From Methanohalophilus sp. (lineage in GTDB: Archaea > Halobacteriota > Methanosarcinia > Methanosarcinales > Methanosarcinaceae), in the NCBI RefSeq assembly GCF_030156785.1, contig NZ_JASGLW010000013.1:1-48535 (forward strand): DNA of 48,535 nucleotides, written 5' to 3'. Shown piece by piece: positions 36,438-45,497 of this stretch; position 1 is the first letter of the stretch, and each line of letters begins with the position of its first letter. Under the pieces are notes generated by a model. It ran no database searches. It was not told where the DNA came from and saw only the letters and a program-made list of their open reading frames with translations. The translations under genes and the position numbers were made by a program.

Positions 36438-36866
36438 ATGGAAGACGCAAATCCCTCAATACTGGAAGAAAACAAAAAAATAGTTATGAAGGTTGCAACT
36501 GCAGGCTGGAAACCGGAAATTGTTTCTGAATACTGTTCAGAGGATTACCTTATCCATTTTGGAACCTCAGATCTTGATCGTGATCAGCTAATGGAGTTTA
36601 TGGGATCAATTCATTATGCACTACCTGATCTGAGGTATGAGGTTAAGGACATTATTGCAGAGGGAGATAAAGTTGTTACCAGATGGCTGGCTGTGGGCAC
36701 TCACAGAAGAGCTTTTCAGGGAGTTATGCCCTCTCAACAGCCAGTCAGGTTTAGTGGAATTACCATAAGTCGCATTAAAGATGGGAAAATTGTAGAAGAC
36801 TGGGAAGAAGTTGACCAGCTGAATTTCAGCCAGCAGTTTGGTGCATTCCCACAGGAATCAATGTAA
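36438..36866 (+). CDS. SnoaL-like / ester cyclase family protein
   Basis: This 142-aa protein has the NTF2-like fold of the SnoaL polyketide cyclase superfamily: IVMKVATAGWKPEIVSEYCSEDYLIHFG, YALPDLRYEVKDIIAEGDKVVTRW and ISRIKDGKIVEDWEEVDQLNFSQQFG are the usual three segments. Members often bind small hydrophobic ligands and many are uncharacterised in archaea, so no reaction is claimed. It is monocistronic, probably leaderless, and followed by a hairpin at 36881. Confidence 0.85.
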   Translation: MEDANPSILEENKKIVMKVATAGWKPEIVSEYCSEDYLIHFGTSDLDRDQLMEFMGSIHYALPDLRYEVKDIIAEGDKVVTRWLAVGTHRRAFQGVMPSQQPVRFSGITISRIKDGKIVEDWEEVDQLNFSQQFGAFPQESM

Positions 36867-36880
36867 TATAGCAATATAGC

Positions 36881-36907
36881 CACTTGTCTCATCTGTAGAG
36901 ACCAGTG
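36881..36907 (+). terminator. Hairpin after the SnoaL-like gene
   Basis: CACTTGTCTC-ATCTGTA-GAGACCAGTG forms a 9-bp stem with one mismatch and a 7-nt loop. No T-run follows on plus, so it may stabilise the mRNA end rather than terminate. It could also be an operator for the downstream protease gene. Confidence 0.35.
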
Positions 36908-36963
36908 AATTTAATACAAAAAGTTACACCTAAACATTAATATTAATCCAGCGGAGAGGTATC

Positions 36964-38646
36964 TTGATCAATACAACAACTGCATTGGTAGGCTTTTTTA
37001 TTTACTGGATAATCGTAGGCATGCTTGGAAAACGTGGAGTGCTTGCTAAATACAACATCTCTACTTATGGACCTGTTCTCATGATCAGAACACTCCGGGG
37101 ACAGGGGCTCCTCAACTGGCTTGCAAGACCTCGCAGTTTCTGGAGAGCATTTGCTGATATTGGTATTGTTCTGATGTTCGTTGGCATGCTTGCCATGTTG
37201 CTTGTGGTCATTGTCTCTGATATTGCCATGATCTCTTCCCTTACAGCAGATTCCATGCCTGAACCAGGGAAATTTAATGAAGCAAGGAATATTTTCCTGA
37301 TACCCGGAATCAATGAATTCATACCTCTCACATGGGGAATTATTGCACTTGTTGTAACCCTCGTGGTACATGAACTTGCACATGCAGTTCTCTGCCGAGT
37401 TGAAGACATCCGCGTAAAATCCATGGGACTACTGGTTGCAATAGTACCAATTGGCGGATTTGCCGAACCGGATGAAAATGAACTTTTTGGAGAAGAAGAA
37501 AAAGATGAGACGGGAAATGTGCTTGGCAGAGCAAACCCGAAAGCCACACGAAAGCAACGTGCTCGGATCCTTGCCGCCGGAGTAATGTCCAATTTCATTG
37601 TGGCTTTAATTGCTTTCACACTCCTTTTTGGTCCTATTCTGGGAGCAATTGCACCAGTTGGAAACGCAATGGTAATGAATGTGCAAAATGGATCCTCCGC
37701 AGCAGATGCCGGAATTGAAGAGGGAATGATAATTACAGGAATTGATGATGTCCAGATTGCCAACGTCAGCGAACTCATTACTTACACGGATACACTGACA
37801 AACGGCTCTGTAGTAACGGTTTATGCATCAAAAGATAGAATTATTGAACCATATGATGTGACAGTACTTCGAGTGAGTGATGAAATCAGAACAGGCATTC
37901 TAATAACTGATATAGTGGATGATTCACCTGCCGAAGAAGCGGGTCTAGAAGCCGGAATGGTTATTCTGGAAATTGACGGAAATCCAACTGAAACTTCAGA
38001 AGATTTTATTTCATATATGAACAGCACAACTGCAGGACAGGAAATTGAATTGCTGGTAAAAACCACAAGCAGTAAGAAACCTAAATCCTATACGATCACA
38101 CTAGCCAAACACCCTGATACTGGAATTGAAAAAGGTTTTCTCGGGATATATTATGCTCAGGATGGCATCCACCAAACACCTCTTGGGATAACCGTTGTTG
38201 AATACCCTGCAAAAGAATATCTTGAACTTCTCAAAAGCATTCCTTCAATGCTTCTCGGCATCAGTGGCTGGCTAATCCTCTTTGGACTACCAATAGTAGG
38301 TTTTGCAGGAGAAGGTTTCCCCGGATTTAGCGGAACATTGTTACAGCTTTATCAACCAACTGGGTGGGCTGAACCTCTTGGCGTAGGAATATTCTGGATT
38401 GCAAACACCTTACTCTGGGTCGGCTGGCTGAATTTTTATGTCGGTCTCTTCAACTGTTTGCCTGCAGTCCCACTGGACGGGGGACATGTTTTCCGTGATT
38501 ATCTTCAGAAAATTATTGCTGGAATTGTCAAGGATAATGAAAACGCTAAAAAGCTTTCGTCCTCGGTGGCAGCCGGATTTACAATTCTAATTATCATGTC
38601 TTTTATTTTTATGATATTTGGTCCATACCTTGTGCACGGCTTCTAA
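36964..38646 (+). CDS. Site-2 protease family protein with two PDZ domains
   Basis: This 560-aa membrane metalloprotease carries the zinc motif HELAH (136-140) in a hydrophobic helix and the second-site motif NCLPAVPLDGGH near residue 510. Between them lie two PDZ domains (about 220-310 and 315-395) and further helices. The family cuts transmembrane segments of regulators or processed proteins. Start is TTG 36964, because GGAGAGGT (36953-36960) lies just upstream and no ATG is available nearby. Possible targets are unknown. It forms a head-to-tail group with the K+ channel genes 15 bp downstream. Confidence 0.92.
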   Translation: MINTTTALVGFFIYWIIVGMLGKRGVLAKYNISTYGPVLMIRTLRGQGLLNWLARPRSFWRAFADIGIVLMFVGMLAMLLVVIVSDIAMISSLTADSMPEPGKFNEARNIFLIPGINEFIPLTWGIIALVVTLVVHELAHAVLCRVEDIRVKSMGLLVAIVPIGGFAEPDENELFGEEEKDETGNVLGRANPKATRKQRARILAAGVMSNFIVALIAFTLLFGPILGAIAPVGNAMVMNVQNGSSAADAGIEEGMIITGIDDVQIANVSELITYTDTLTNGSVVTVYASKDRIIEPYDVTVLRVSDEIRTGILITDIVDDSPAEEAGLEAGMVILEIDGNPTETSEDFISYMNSTTAGQEIELLVKTTSSKKPKSYTITLAKHPDTGIEKGFLGIYYAQDGIHQTPLGITVVEYPAKEYLELLKSIPSMLLGISGWLILFGLPIVGFAGEGFPGFSGTLLQLYQPTGWAEPLGVGIFWIANTLLWVGWLNFYVGLFNCLPAVPLDGGHVFRDYLQKIIAGIVKDNENAKKLSSSVAAGFTILIIMSFIFMIFGPYLVHGF

Positions 38647-38661
38647 AGAGAGGGAATATGA

Positions 38662-39696
38662 ATGGAATCTTCATCCATTTTACAAAAACCGCTGGCAAAA
38701 CATATTATTACTGTAATCTCACTAATCATAATAGATATACTCTTGTTCCTTTATTTTGCTTCCAGCGAAGGACAAACAGAATATGTAAACATCATTGATG
38801 CAACTTATTGGGTGATCAGTACTGTTACAACAGTAGGATATGGGGATATCGTTCTCACTTCCAAAGCTGGAAAAATTTTCACTATGGTGGTCCAGCTTTC
38901 AGGGGTAACCATGGTTTTTGGAATACTGATTTCTTTCGTAGTCACACCCTGGTTTGAAAAGACACTTCGTACACAATTACCCATCAGAGCCCCACCTAAT
39001 CTGGCTGATCATATTATCATATGTGGATACAATCGCCGTGTTGAGACTCTTATTGAAGAACTTGCGGAACAAAATATTGAATTCCTCATAATAGAAGAAG
39101 ATGAGCAACTCGTAGAAGAACTGATAAAAAGAAAATTACCTTGCATATTGGGTTCTGCAACAAATGAAGAAACCCTGAAGAACGCAAACATCGAGAAAGC
39201 ACGGTTTTTGATTGCAAATAGGACGGATGAGGAAAACGCAAATATTGTCCTGACTGCAACAAACCTTGCTCAACTATATGTAATTGCAGTAGCCGAAGAG
39301 ATTTCCAATGTAAAATATCTCAAATATGCTGGTGCTAAGAGGGTCGTTTCTCCGAAACTTGTTCTTGGGAGATACCTGGGAAAAAAGGCTCTAGATCGAT
39401 GTTCAAAAAACCTGACGGATGCTATAAATTTCTTTGAGGATTATAGCATAGTAGAAATTCCCATATATCCTAAAAGTGAATTAATTGGCAAAACTCTTGC
39501 GAATTCCAGGATCCAGGAAGAATCCGGTGCATGCATTGTTGGCATGCGGAAAAACGGCATCCTGAATTTTGATATAAAACCATCCGATATCATTCGTGAA
39601 AATTCTGTTCTTCTTGCAACCGGTACATTGGAACAGCTGTCCGAACTTAAGAGAATGGCACGTGGAGGGGGGGTAACATGCAAACTGACCATATAA
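38662..39696 (+). CDS. Two-TM potassium channel with RCK domain
   Basis: This 344-aa channel has two membrane helices flanking the selectivity filter TVGYGD (about 59-64), then an RCK/TrkA_N domain starting HIIICGYNRRVETLIEELAEQ and a TrkA_C domain (about 245-330). GAGGG is seven bases before the ATG. The end overlaps the next gene by 19 bp across a run of seven G (39667-39673). Related channels carry two RCK domains in one chain; adding one G at this run would fuse the two reading frames. As written, the second RCK domain is a separate protein. Confidence 0.92.
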   Translation: MESSSILQKPLAKHIITVISLIIIDILLFLYFASSEGQTEYVNIIDATYWVISTVTTVGYGDIVLTSKAGKIFTMVVQLSGVTMVFGILISFVVTPWFEKTLRTQLPIRAPPNLADHIIICGYNRRVETLIEELAEQNIEFLIIEEDEQLVEELIKRKLPCILGSATNEETLKNANIEKARFLIANRTDEENANIVLTATNLAQLYVIAVAEEISNVKYLKYAGAKRVVSPKLVLGRYLGKKALDRCSKNLTDAINFFEDYSIVEIPIYPKSELIGKTLANSRIQEESGACIVGMRKNGILNFDIKPSDIIRENSVLLATGTLEQLSELKRMARGGGVTCKLTI

Positions 39697-40367
39697 TCGT
39701 CCTTGGATATGGAGATGTCGGAAAAAACATTGTCGAAATTTTAAAAGATGAAAATGTGGACTTTGTTGTAGTAGATAAGTCTAAACAAGCTCTAGAAAAG
39801 GCTCCCTTTAAGCATATTATTGGAAATGCTACTGAAGAAGACATCCTTAGAGAAGCAGGAATTGAAAATGCATCAAATGTCATTATTACGTTAAACAATG
39901 ATACCAGTGTGATCTTTGCAACTCTGATTACAAGGGGATTAAACAATCGTACAAATATCTTCGCCCGTGCAAATTCTGTTGATTCTATTGAGAAGATTTA
40001 CAAAGCTGGAGCAGATTATGTTGCATCCCTTTCAATTGTTGCTGGACAAATGCTTGCAAAAATTACGGCTACCTGCAGCCACATCGATTGTGAAGAACTC
40101 AAGGAAGAATTAGTCTTGTATGAAGGAATTGAAATAGAAAAATACCAGATTCCAAAAAAATCTGCTCTTGCAATGAAAAGCCCAAAAGAATTAGACCTGA
40201 TACATCAAATGGGATGCCGGATAATTGGAATACAATCAGGGGAAGAAGTTATTATTAAAGACTTTGAGTCACGAAAATTGCTTCCTGGAGACATTATTGC
40301 TGTCGCTGGAACACGGAAAAACATAAGTATCTTCAAACAGCGCTACTTGCATTTTGGTAATGACTAA
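39678..40367 (+). CDS. RCK/TrkA-type K+ channel regulatory protein
   Basis: This 229-aa protein has TrkA_N (HIIVLGYGDVGKNIVEILKDENVDFVVVDKS, about 5-120) and TrkA_C (about 135-225) domains, with the nucleotide-binding GYGDVG loop intact. It would form the second RCK layer of the gating ring of the channel encoded just upstream. The upstream GGAGGGGGGGT, inside the end of the channel gene, acts as a ribosome site, so separate translation is credible. It could equally be the split C-terminal part of a single tandem-RCK channel. Confidence 0.88.
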   Translation: MQTDHIIVLGYGDVGKNIVEILKDENVDFVVVDKSKQALEKAPFKHIIGNATEEDILREAGIENASNVIITLNNDTSVIFATLITRGLNNRTNIFARANSVDSIEKIYKAGADYVASLSIVAGQMLAKITATCSHIDCEELKEELVLYEGIEIEKYQIPKKSALAMKSPKELDLIHQMGCRIIGIQSGEEVIIKDFESRKLLPGDIIAVAGTRKNISIFKQRYLHFGND

Positions 40368-40379
40368 AAGGAAACTATC

Positions 40380-41153
40380 ATGCCACTTCTCGAATTATTA
40401 GAATTTATTCCTATTATTTTCTGCCTTTCTGCTCTTTTTGCTCTATTGGGTCTTGGAGGTGCAGTCATCTATGTCCCTTTGTTTTATCTGATGGGTATGG
40501 ATCTGCTTGTTGCAATTCCCCTGGCGCTTTTGCTTAATCTAATAACAGCCGGCTCTGCATCAATCACTTACATCCAAAAAAAAGCTACCGATTTTCACAC
40601 AGCCTTTCCAATCATAATCATGGCGGTAGTTGGAGCACCTGTTGGTGCTTATTTCTCCGGGATACTGCCTGAAAAAACACTCATCCTACTGTTCAGTATC
40701 ACCCTTGTTGTCACCGGCTTAATCTTAATCCAATCAAAAGAAAAGAAAATGAATGTCCATTCAATTCCCCTTAAAAAAAAGATTTTTTTTGGTTCCATTC
40801 TTGGCTTTTTTATCGGAGTGATTACCGGTCTCTTGGGTTTGGGCGGAGGAAGTTTTATAGTTCCAATATTGCTGATGCTTGGATACAGCACAAAAGAAGC
40901 TCCTGCAACTTCAATGCTGGTTGTTACATTTTCTTCCCTTTCAGGATTTCTGGCACATATTACTGACATCAATATTGAGCTCCCATTTCTTGCAGCACTT
41001 TGCATTACAGTACTTGCAGGGAGCCAGATAGGCTCCCGCCTGATGTATACCAGCAAACTGGGACTGGACTGGAGACTCAAGATACATTTCAGGCATATTT
41101 TTGGAGTTTTGCTATTGTTTATTGCCCTTTTACTTCAATACCGGACTTGGTGA
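40380..41153 (+). CDS. TSUP (TauE/SafE) family permease
   Basis: This 257-aa integral membrane protein has about eight helices and the duplicated TSUP motif: LGLGGAVIYVPLFYLMG in the first half and GLLGLGGGSFIVPILLMLG in the second. The family exports or imports sulfite, sulfoacetate or other sulfonates, and organosulfur compounds generally. In a methanogen that makes coenzyme M from sulfite, a sulfite-linked role is conceivable but not shown. It follows the RCK gene by 12 bp and is probably in the same transcript. Confidence 0.9.
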   Translation: MPLLELLEFIPIIFCLSALFALLGLGGAVIYVPLFYLMGMDLLVAIPLALLLNLITAGSASITYIQKKATDFHTAFPIIIMAVVGAPVGAYFSGILPEKTLILLFSITLVVTGLILIQSKEKKMNVHSIPLKKKIFFGSILGFFIGVITGLLGLGGGSFIVPILLMLGYSTKEAPATSMLVVTFSSLSGFLAHITDINIELPFLAALCITVLAGSQIGSRLMYTSKLGLDWRLKIHFRHIFGVLLLFIALLLQYRTW

Positions 41154-41217
41154 CGTAAAAACTACTTAAAACAGCATAGAAAGGTTTAATACTGACATCA
41201 TTATAGTTAATTCCACT

Positions 41218-41317
41218 GGGCCTGTAGGGTAGCGGATATCCTCATGGGCTTCGGAGAACTGTGAAAGTTAAGTTTCGGAGACACCCATTGACCCGTGTTC
41301 GAATCGCGGCAGGCCCG
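41218..41317 (+). tRNA. tRNA-Arg(UCG) with a 28-nt bulge-helix-bulge intron
   Basis: Acceptor arms GGGCCTG (41218-41224) and CAGGCCC (41310-41316) pair fully, with discriminator G317. D-stem GGGT/ATCC and T-stem CCGTG/CGCGG with loop TTCGAAT are intact. Anticodon stem ATGGG (41244-41248) pairs with CCCAT (41284-41288). Removing 41255-41282 leaves the 7-nt loop C-U-U-C-G-G-A, anticodon UCG, with the intron at the usual 37/38 site. A bulge-helix-bulge fits: bulges GG^A and AC^A separated by a 4-bp helix (CUUC with GGAG). One extra C follows base 26. CCA is not encoded. Confidence 0.88.
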
Positions 41318-41326
41318 CTTCTATTA

Positions 41327-42946
41327 TTATGGAGTAATGTCCAGTTCAAAACCTACTGTAGTATGTCCCAAACCAAAGTTGATAAGTACTTCAGGATGGA
41401 ATTCACCCATTACACCAACACATATATCATCAACGAAAATATCGGCAGCCCTTCCCCGAATAAATGCCGGATCATCTGATTTTGCAGTCCTATATTCCAC
41501 GCATCTCTCCCTCATAACAGCATCCACCAGTTCTCTGACTTCTTCAAAGTTTGCCTGTGAGTGAATAGATACTGCTGCAAGATGAATACGATTCCTGCAA
41601 TCAGTTACTACTTCGCCTACTTCGAAAAGACGCTGAGGAAGCTCATGGTGCTGATTTAATGATAAAATTTCCATGAGATTCGGCAATATAGTAGGACGAA
41701 CAAGTGTCTGGTCCTCGCTAATCGGTTTCAAGACTTTTGTAATTCCTTCCTGTTCCGGACGTCTCATCCATTCAAATTGTACTTTCTCGCTTGTGAGTGT
41801 AAATGGCATAACTTCCATGTACCCCAGACCAACCATGATCTCACGCATTCTTGTCCCGAGAATGGAAAGCGGATGTGCTGCCCCAACTGTCGCGATTTGG
41901 GGAGTCACTGGCTCGATATTATCATAACCGATTCCAATTGCAATGTCCTCTATAAGATCGTAGCTGTGAAGGATATCAGCTCTGAAAGAAGGAACCTGAA
42001 TCTCAATATTGCCATTTCCCATATCTTTTGCACCAAAGCGCATTTTCTCAAGACATGAAATGATCTGATCCACCGTCATTTCTTTACCAATAAGAGATTC
42101 GACTTCTTCTTTGGTAAGCTGGCGGACACTGGGAGAAATATCAGGAGTAATTTGTGTGCTCCCGTCTGGATAGATTACTTTAACCGTTTCAATTCGACCG
42201 CCTCTTTCAGCGAGAGCAGAAACCACTATATTAAGAGCAATATAGACTTCCTTGCTAAGACCAGTTACATCAATGAAAAGGTCTGTTGTACTTTCTTCTA
42301 CCATTGTAAGAGTACCGTTAATGATTGGTGGGAAAGAGAGTACATTGTCATTGGCGTCTTTGATGAGCGGGTAGTATTCAAAGCCTTCAAGCAAGCTTGC
42401 AAAGCGAACTCCCTTGGGATGCTTTTCAAGGATTTCACGCATGCTCATGGGTTCTGTAAAGCCAAGCGGTACAAATTCAAATTCCGGATCTGCTGCTATA
42501 TATCGAAATGGTGGAGTAATATTGGAAAGATCATGGACTCCGATAGAAACTTTCTTGCGATCCCTTCCAAGTCCCCAGTGAAGGGATTCCTGAAGATCCA
42601 TGAGAGATTTAATTGAAGAAGATGTGAACTTGATTCCGCGTATGATTGCACAACCCAACACCGGACGTATATCCGCAATTTTTTCATCCAGATATATCTC
42701 AACACCTGACTCGGTAGTGGTGTATTCAGGAAGACCTGATTCAATCTCCATAAAACCACGCATTGCTCTGGCTACGCCTTCAACACTGTAAAGATCGGGG
42801 CGATCGGGAAAAAACTCAATGTCAATGGATGATTCTTCTTTTCTTTCAATATCTGCACCGATCATTGGGATACGATCTATAATTGTATCCCTGTCAATGC
42901 CGGTAAGCTCTTCAAGGTCGTTGTAATCCAGTGTTATTATAGGCAT
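41327..42946 (-). CDS. pheT: Phenylalanyl-tRNA synthetase beta subunit
   Basis: This 539-aa archaeal/eukaryotic-type beta subunit of the tetrameric synthetase begins [17 protein letters not shown]. It has the B3/B4 editing-domain region, the B5 domain (about 275-345, [30 protein letters not shown]) and the core fold ending [26 protein letters not shown]. The bacterial N-terminal tRNA-binding extension is absent, as expected. GAGGGATT precedes the ATG. The gene ends nine bases from the 3' end of the convergent tRNA-Arg gene. pheS is not in the window. Confidence 0.96.
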   Translation of the reverse strand: MPIITLDYNDLEELTGIDRDTIIDRIPMIGADIERKEESSIDIEFFPDRPDLYSVEGVARAMRGFMEIESGLPEYTTTESGVEIYLDEKIADIRPVLGCAIIRGIKFTSSSIKSLMDLQESLHWGLGRDRKKVSIGVHDLSNITPPFRYIAADPEFEFVPLGFTEPMSMREILEKHPKGVRFASLLEGFEYYPLIKDANDNVLSFPPIINGTLTMVEESTTDLFIDVTGLSKEVYIALNIVVSALAERGGRIETVKVIYPDGSTQITPDISPSVRQLTKEEVESLIGKEMTVDQIISCLEKMRFGAKDMGNGNIEIQVPSFRADILHSYDLIEDIAIGIGYDNIEPVTPQIATVGAAHPLSILGTRMREIMVGLGYMEVMPFTLTSEKVQFEWMRRPEQEGITKVLKPISEDQTLVRPTILPNLMEILSLNQHHELPQRLFEVGEVVTDCRNRIHLAAVSIHSQANFEEVRELVDAVMRERCVEYRTAKSDDPAFIRGRAADIFVDDICVGVMGEFHPEVLINFGLGHTTVGFELDITP

Positions 42947-43366
42947 AGGAATCCCTCGGCCAATTTATAGTGTGGGTGTATTCTACATGCTGGTCTATGA
43001 TTTAAACATTTTTCATGCTGGAAAATATAAAAAGCAATACATGGAAAATTAAGACTTAGATTTCATTGAGCGCTCATCTATACTTGACATGTCATGCTGG
43101 CTTTTGCTTTTTTCATCGCAAATTGGAGGTATTTACATGTTAGTCGTGATTTCATGCACCTATTTATTGCACTTTATGTTAATATACTCACATTTATCAA
43201 AATGTGTAGTTGGCATCCAAAAAAAGACAATATTTCAGCCATTTCGCCGAAGAAGAGCTAAACCATTGAAATTTATAGAAAAACATTATATCACTAATTA
43301 CAGTTATTATTTTGCACATACATCTAGATCATTAGATAAATCACAAGGAAGCTCTGGGGATACAAA
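42947..43366. other. Intergenic region with two similar palindromes
   Basis: This is the divergent upstream region of pheT (minus) and the secretion ATPase (plus). A minus-strand TATA (plus reading ATATAAAAAGC, 43025-43035) suits pheT. Two 10-bp perfect palindromes of form TGAnnnnTCA, TGAGCGCTCA (43067-43076) and TGACATGTCA (43085-43094), have centres exactly 18 bp apart. They look like tandem operator sites; the regulator is unknown. A 150-codon frame running into the next gene (43089) is judged spurious. Confidence 0.5.
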
Positions 43367-45478
43367 ATGCATACTGACGATGAACGGGAGAATAAAAATA
43401 CTTATTCCAATGATACGCAAAGGTATAAACGAAAAATGGCTTCCCAAACAGACAAAGAAAAATCATTTGGACCAAAAATATTCATTCCAAAAAAATCAGA
43501 GCAAAACGTTATTAAAAGCCGTCCCCTTAATCCCACAATAATTGTCAAAGAAGACGATACAAAGGATGCAAAGTTCCTTGCTTCAAAAATCGAGAACATC
43601 GACATTCACAATGAAGAATCAGAGATTCCAGAGTCCAAAGGTCCGGGAAAAGAAGAAAACGATCTTATCAAAGAATATGAAATTGGAGAATCTGAACAAC
43701 CTCTAAAAAGCCAGGACAACACAGAAGTAAAAAGTTCATCAACTCCAAAGGAGAAGGAAACAGAATTTGAAGGTACAGAAAAAGAAAATACTGATCTTAT
43801 CAAAGAATCTGAAATTGGAGAATCTGAACAACTTCTAAAAAGTCAGGACAATACAGAAGTAAAAGATGCATCTGCTCCAAAGACGGAGGATAAATTCACA
43901 AGAAAATTAGACATCGTTTGCAAGATCAGAAAATTATTTGAAAATGAGAGTGAACCAATAGAAGCTTATGATCCGGAAAAACACGGAGATATGGCTGTTT
44001 TCAATGGTATTGAGAATTATGTAGAACAGGAAAGATATTGGCTCAAAGAACCATATTGTTTTACTGTGATCTTGTATAACCCGGAAATAAACGACCATCT
44101 TTACTATGTAGTTGAGCCGGAACTTACCGAATTTGAAGAAGTATTCCTGACAGAAATAAAAGATCGTCTCAGGAATGTTTTACTTTTTGAAGAAATTTCC
44201 GAAGAAAGTGATAAGGAAGAAATACTTGAAATACAAGTCAGAAAGATTGTTCGGGACTATGACATTGAAGTAACCCCTATAATGCTTGCAAAGATTCTGT
44301 ATTATATTAAGAGAGATTTTGTAAGATTTGGAAAAATTGATGGCCTCATGCATGATGGTGGAATCGAAGACATCTCAGGAAACGGACACAATAAACCAAT
44401 TTTCCTGTTTCATCGTAAATATCAAAATATTGCCACTAACATAATTTTTAAGGAAGAGGAACTCGATTCTTTTATAATCCAACTTGCCCAGAAAAGCGGT
44501 AAGCATATTTCAATCGCAGAACCCATGGTTGATGCGACAATGCCGGATGGTTCAAGGATCCAGATGACACTGGGAACCAGTGTGACAACTCACGGTAGTA
44601 CATTTACCATCCGTAAATTCAATGAAAAACCAATTAGTCCTGTTGATCTGATAAATTGGGGAACCTTTTCGTCTGAACAAATGGCTTATCTTTGGCTTTG
44701 TATCGAAAACAACAAGAGCCTGATATTTGCTGGAGGTACCGCGTCCGGTAAAACGTCTTCACTCAATGCAGTATCCCTTTTCATTCCGACAAAAGCTAAG
44801 ATAGTCACTCTGGAGGATACAAGGGAATTAAAACTACCGCATATCAATTGGATCCCGGGAGTTACACGGGATTCATTCACTGCTGACGATAGAGGAGCCA
44901 TCGACATGTATGATTTACTAAAGGCAGCTCTTAGACAGCGTCCCGAATACCTGCTTGTAGGTGAAGTAAGAGGTCATGAAGCACTTACCCTTTTTCAGGC
45001 AATGTCAACAGGGCATACCACCTTTTCAACCATGCACGCGGATTCGGTTGCATCAGCCATCCACAGGCTGGAAAACCCACCAATCAGTGTTCCTCGTAAC
45101 ATGATCCAGGCACTTGACATCATGAGCATTCAGGCACAGACATATTCGAAGGGAAAAAGGGTAAGAAGGAATATTAAACTTGTAGAGATTATTGATATCG
45201 ATCCTAATACAAGGAACATCAGGACAAGCGATATCTACACATGGGATTCTACAAGAGACGTTTTCAGAAAAACAGGTGAATCAAAAGCTCTTGAAGAGAT
45301 CAAAATGCGTAGAGGATGGAACAATGACAGGATTTCTCAGGAACTCGATAATCGAAGAAGGATCATGGAATATATGATCGAGAATAAAATCTTCGATTTT
45401 AAAACAATTTCATCCATAATCAATGAATATCAATCAATCCCTGACAAGTTGATGGCAAAATTGGGTTTGGATTATTAA
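43367..45478 (+). CDS. Type II/IV secretion system ATPase (GspE/ArlI/TadA-like)
   Basis: This 703-aa hexameric ATPase drives assembly of archaeal pilus-like filaments. The N-terminal 180 residues are acidic and low-complexity, with a 30-aa repeat occurring twice (99-128 and 143-172). The secretion ATPase core starts at about 200. Walker A is GGTASGKTS (about 455-463), an Asp box LEDTRELKLP follows, Walker B is LLVGEVRGHEA, and the His box has STGHTTFSTMHADS. GGGGA lies six bases before the ATG. It is followed at 19 bp by the membrane platform gene. No pilin or prepilin peptidase lies adjacent. Confidence 0.93.
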   Translation: MHTDDERENKNTYSNDTQRYKRKMASQTDKEKSFGPKIFIPKKSEQNVIKSRPLNPTIIVKEDDTKDAKFLASKIENIDIHNEESEIPESKGPGKEENDLIKEYEIGESEQPLKSQDNTEVKSSSTPKEKETEFEGTEKENTDLIKESEIGESEQLLKSQDNTEVKDASAPKTEDKFTRKLDIVCKIRKLFENESEPIEAYDPEKHGDMAVFNGIENYVEQERYWLKEPYCFTVILYNPEINDHLYYVVEPELTEFEEVFLTEIKDRLRNVLLFEEISEESDKEEILEIQVRKIVRDYDIEVTPIMLAKILYYIKRDFVRFGKIDGLMHDGGIEDISGNGHNKPIFLFHRKYQNIATNIIFKEEELDSFIIQLAQKSGKHISIAEPMVDATMPDGSRIQMTLGTSVTTHGSTFTIRKFNEKPISPVDLINWGTFSSEQMAYLWLCIENNKSLIFAGGTASGKTSSLNAVSLFIPTKAKIVTLEDTRELKLPHINWIPGVTRDSFTADDRGAIDMYDLLKAALRQRPEYLLVGEVRGHEALTLFQAMSTGHTTFSTMHADSVASAIHRLENPPISVPRNMIQALDIMSIQAQTYSKGKRVRRNIKLVEIIDIDPNTRNIRTSDIYTWDSTRDVFRKTGESKALEEIKMRRGWNNDRISQELDNRRRIMEYMIENKIFDFKTISSIINEYQSIPDKLMAKLGLDY
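43661..43882 (+). repeat. Duplicated 90-bp coding repeat in the secretion ATPase
   Basis: Two 90-bp copies (43661-43750 and 43793-43882) lie 132 bp apart and encode 30-aa segments differing at five positions (core EIGESEQ, KSQDNTEVK). They arose by internal duplication and lie in the acidic N-terminal extension. Confidence 0.85.
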
Positions 45479-45497
45479 TAGGTCAGGCGGGGTAAAA

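Noticed and set aside
37065-37778. 237-codon minus-strand ORF in the site-2 protease gene
   Set aside because: It is the antisense shadow of a membrane protein with an intact HELAH motif; no own signals.
41244-41290. Long variable arm (tRNA-Ser or tRNA-Leu) instead of an intron
   Set aside because: The extra bases fall within the anticodon loop, not after the anticodon stem, and a bulge-helix-bulge forms with correct geometry.
43089-43541. 150-codon plus-strand ORF upstream of the secretion ATPase
   Set aside because: It overlaps the ATPase gene by 175 bp in another frame, shows no domain, and has low-complexity basic composition.
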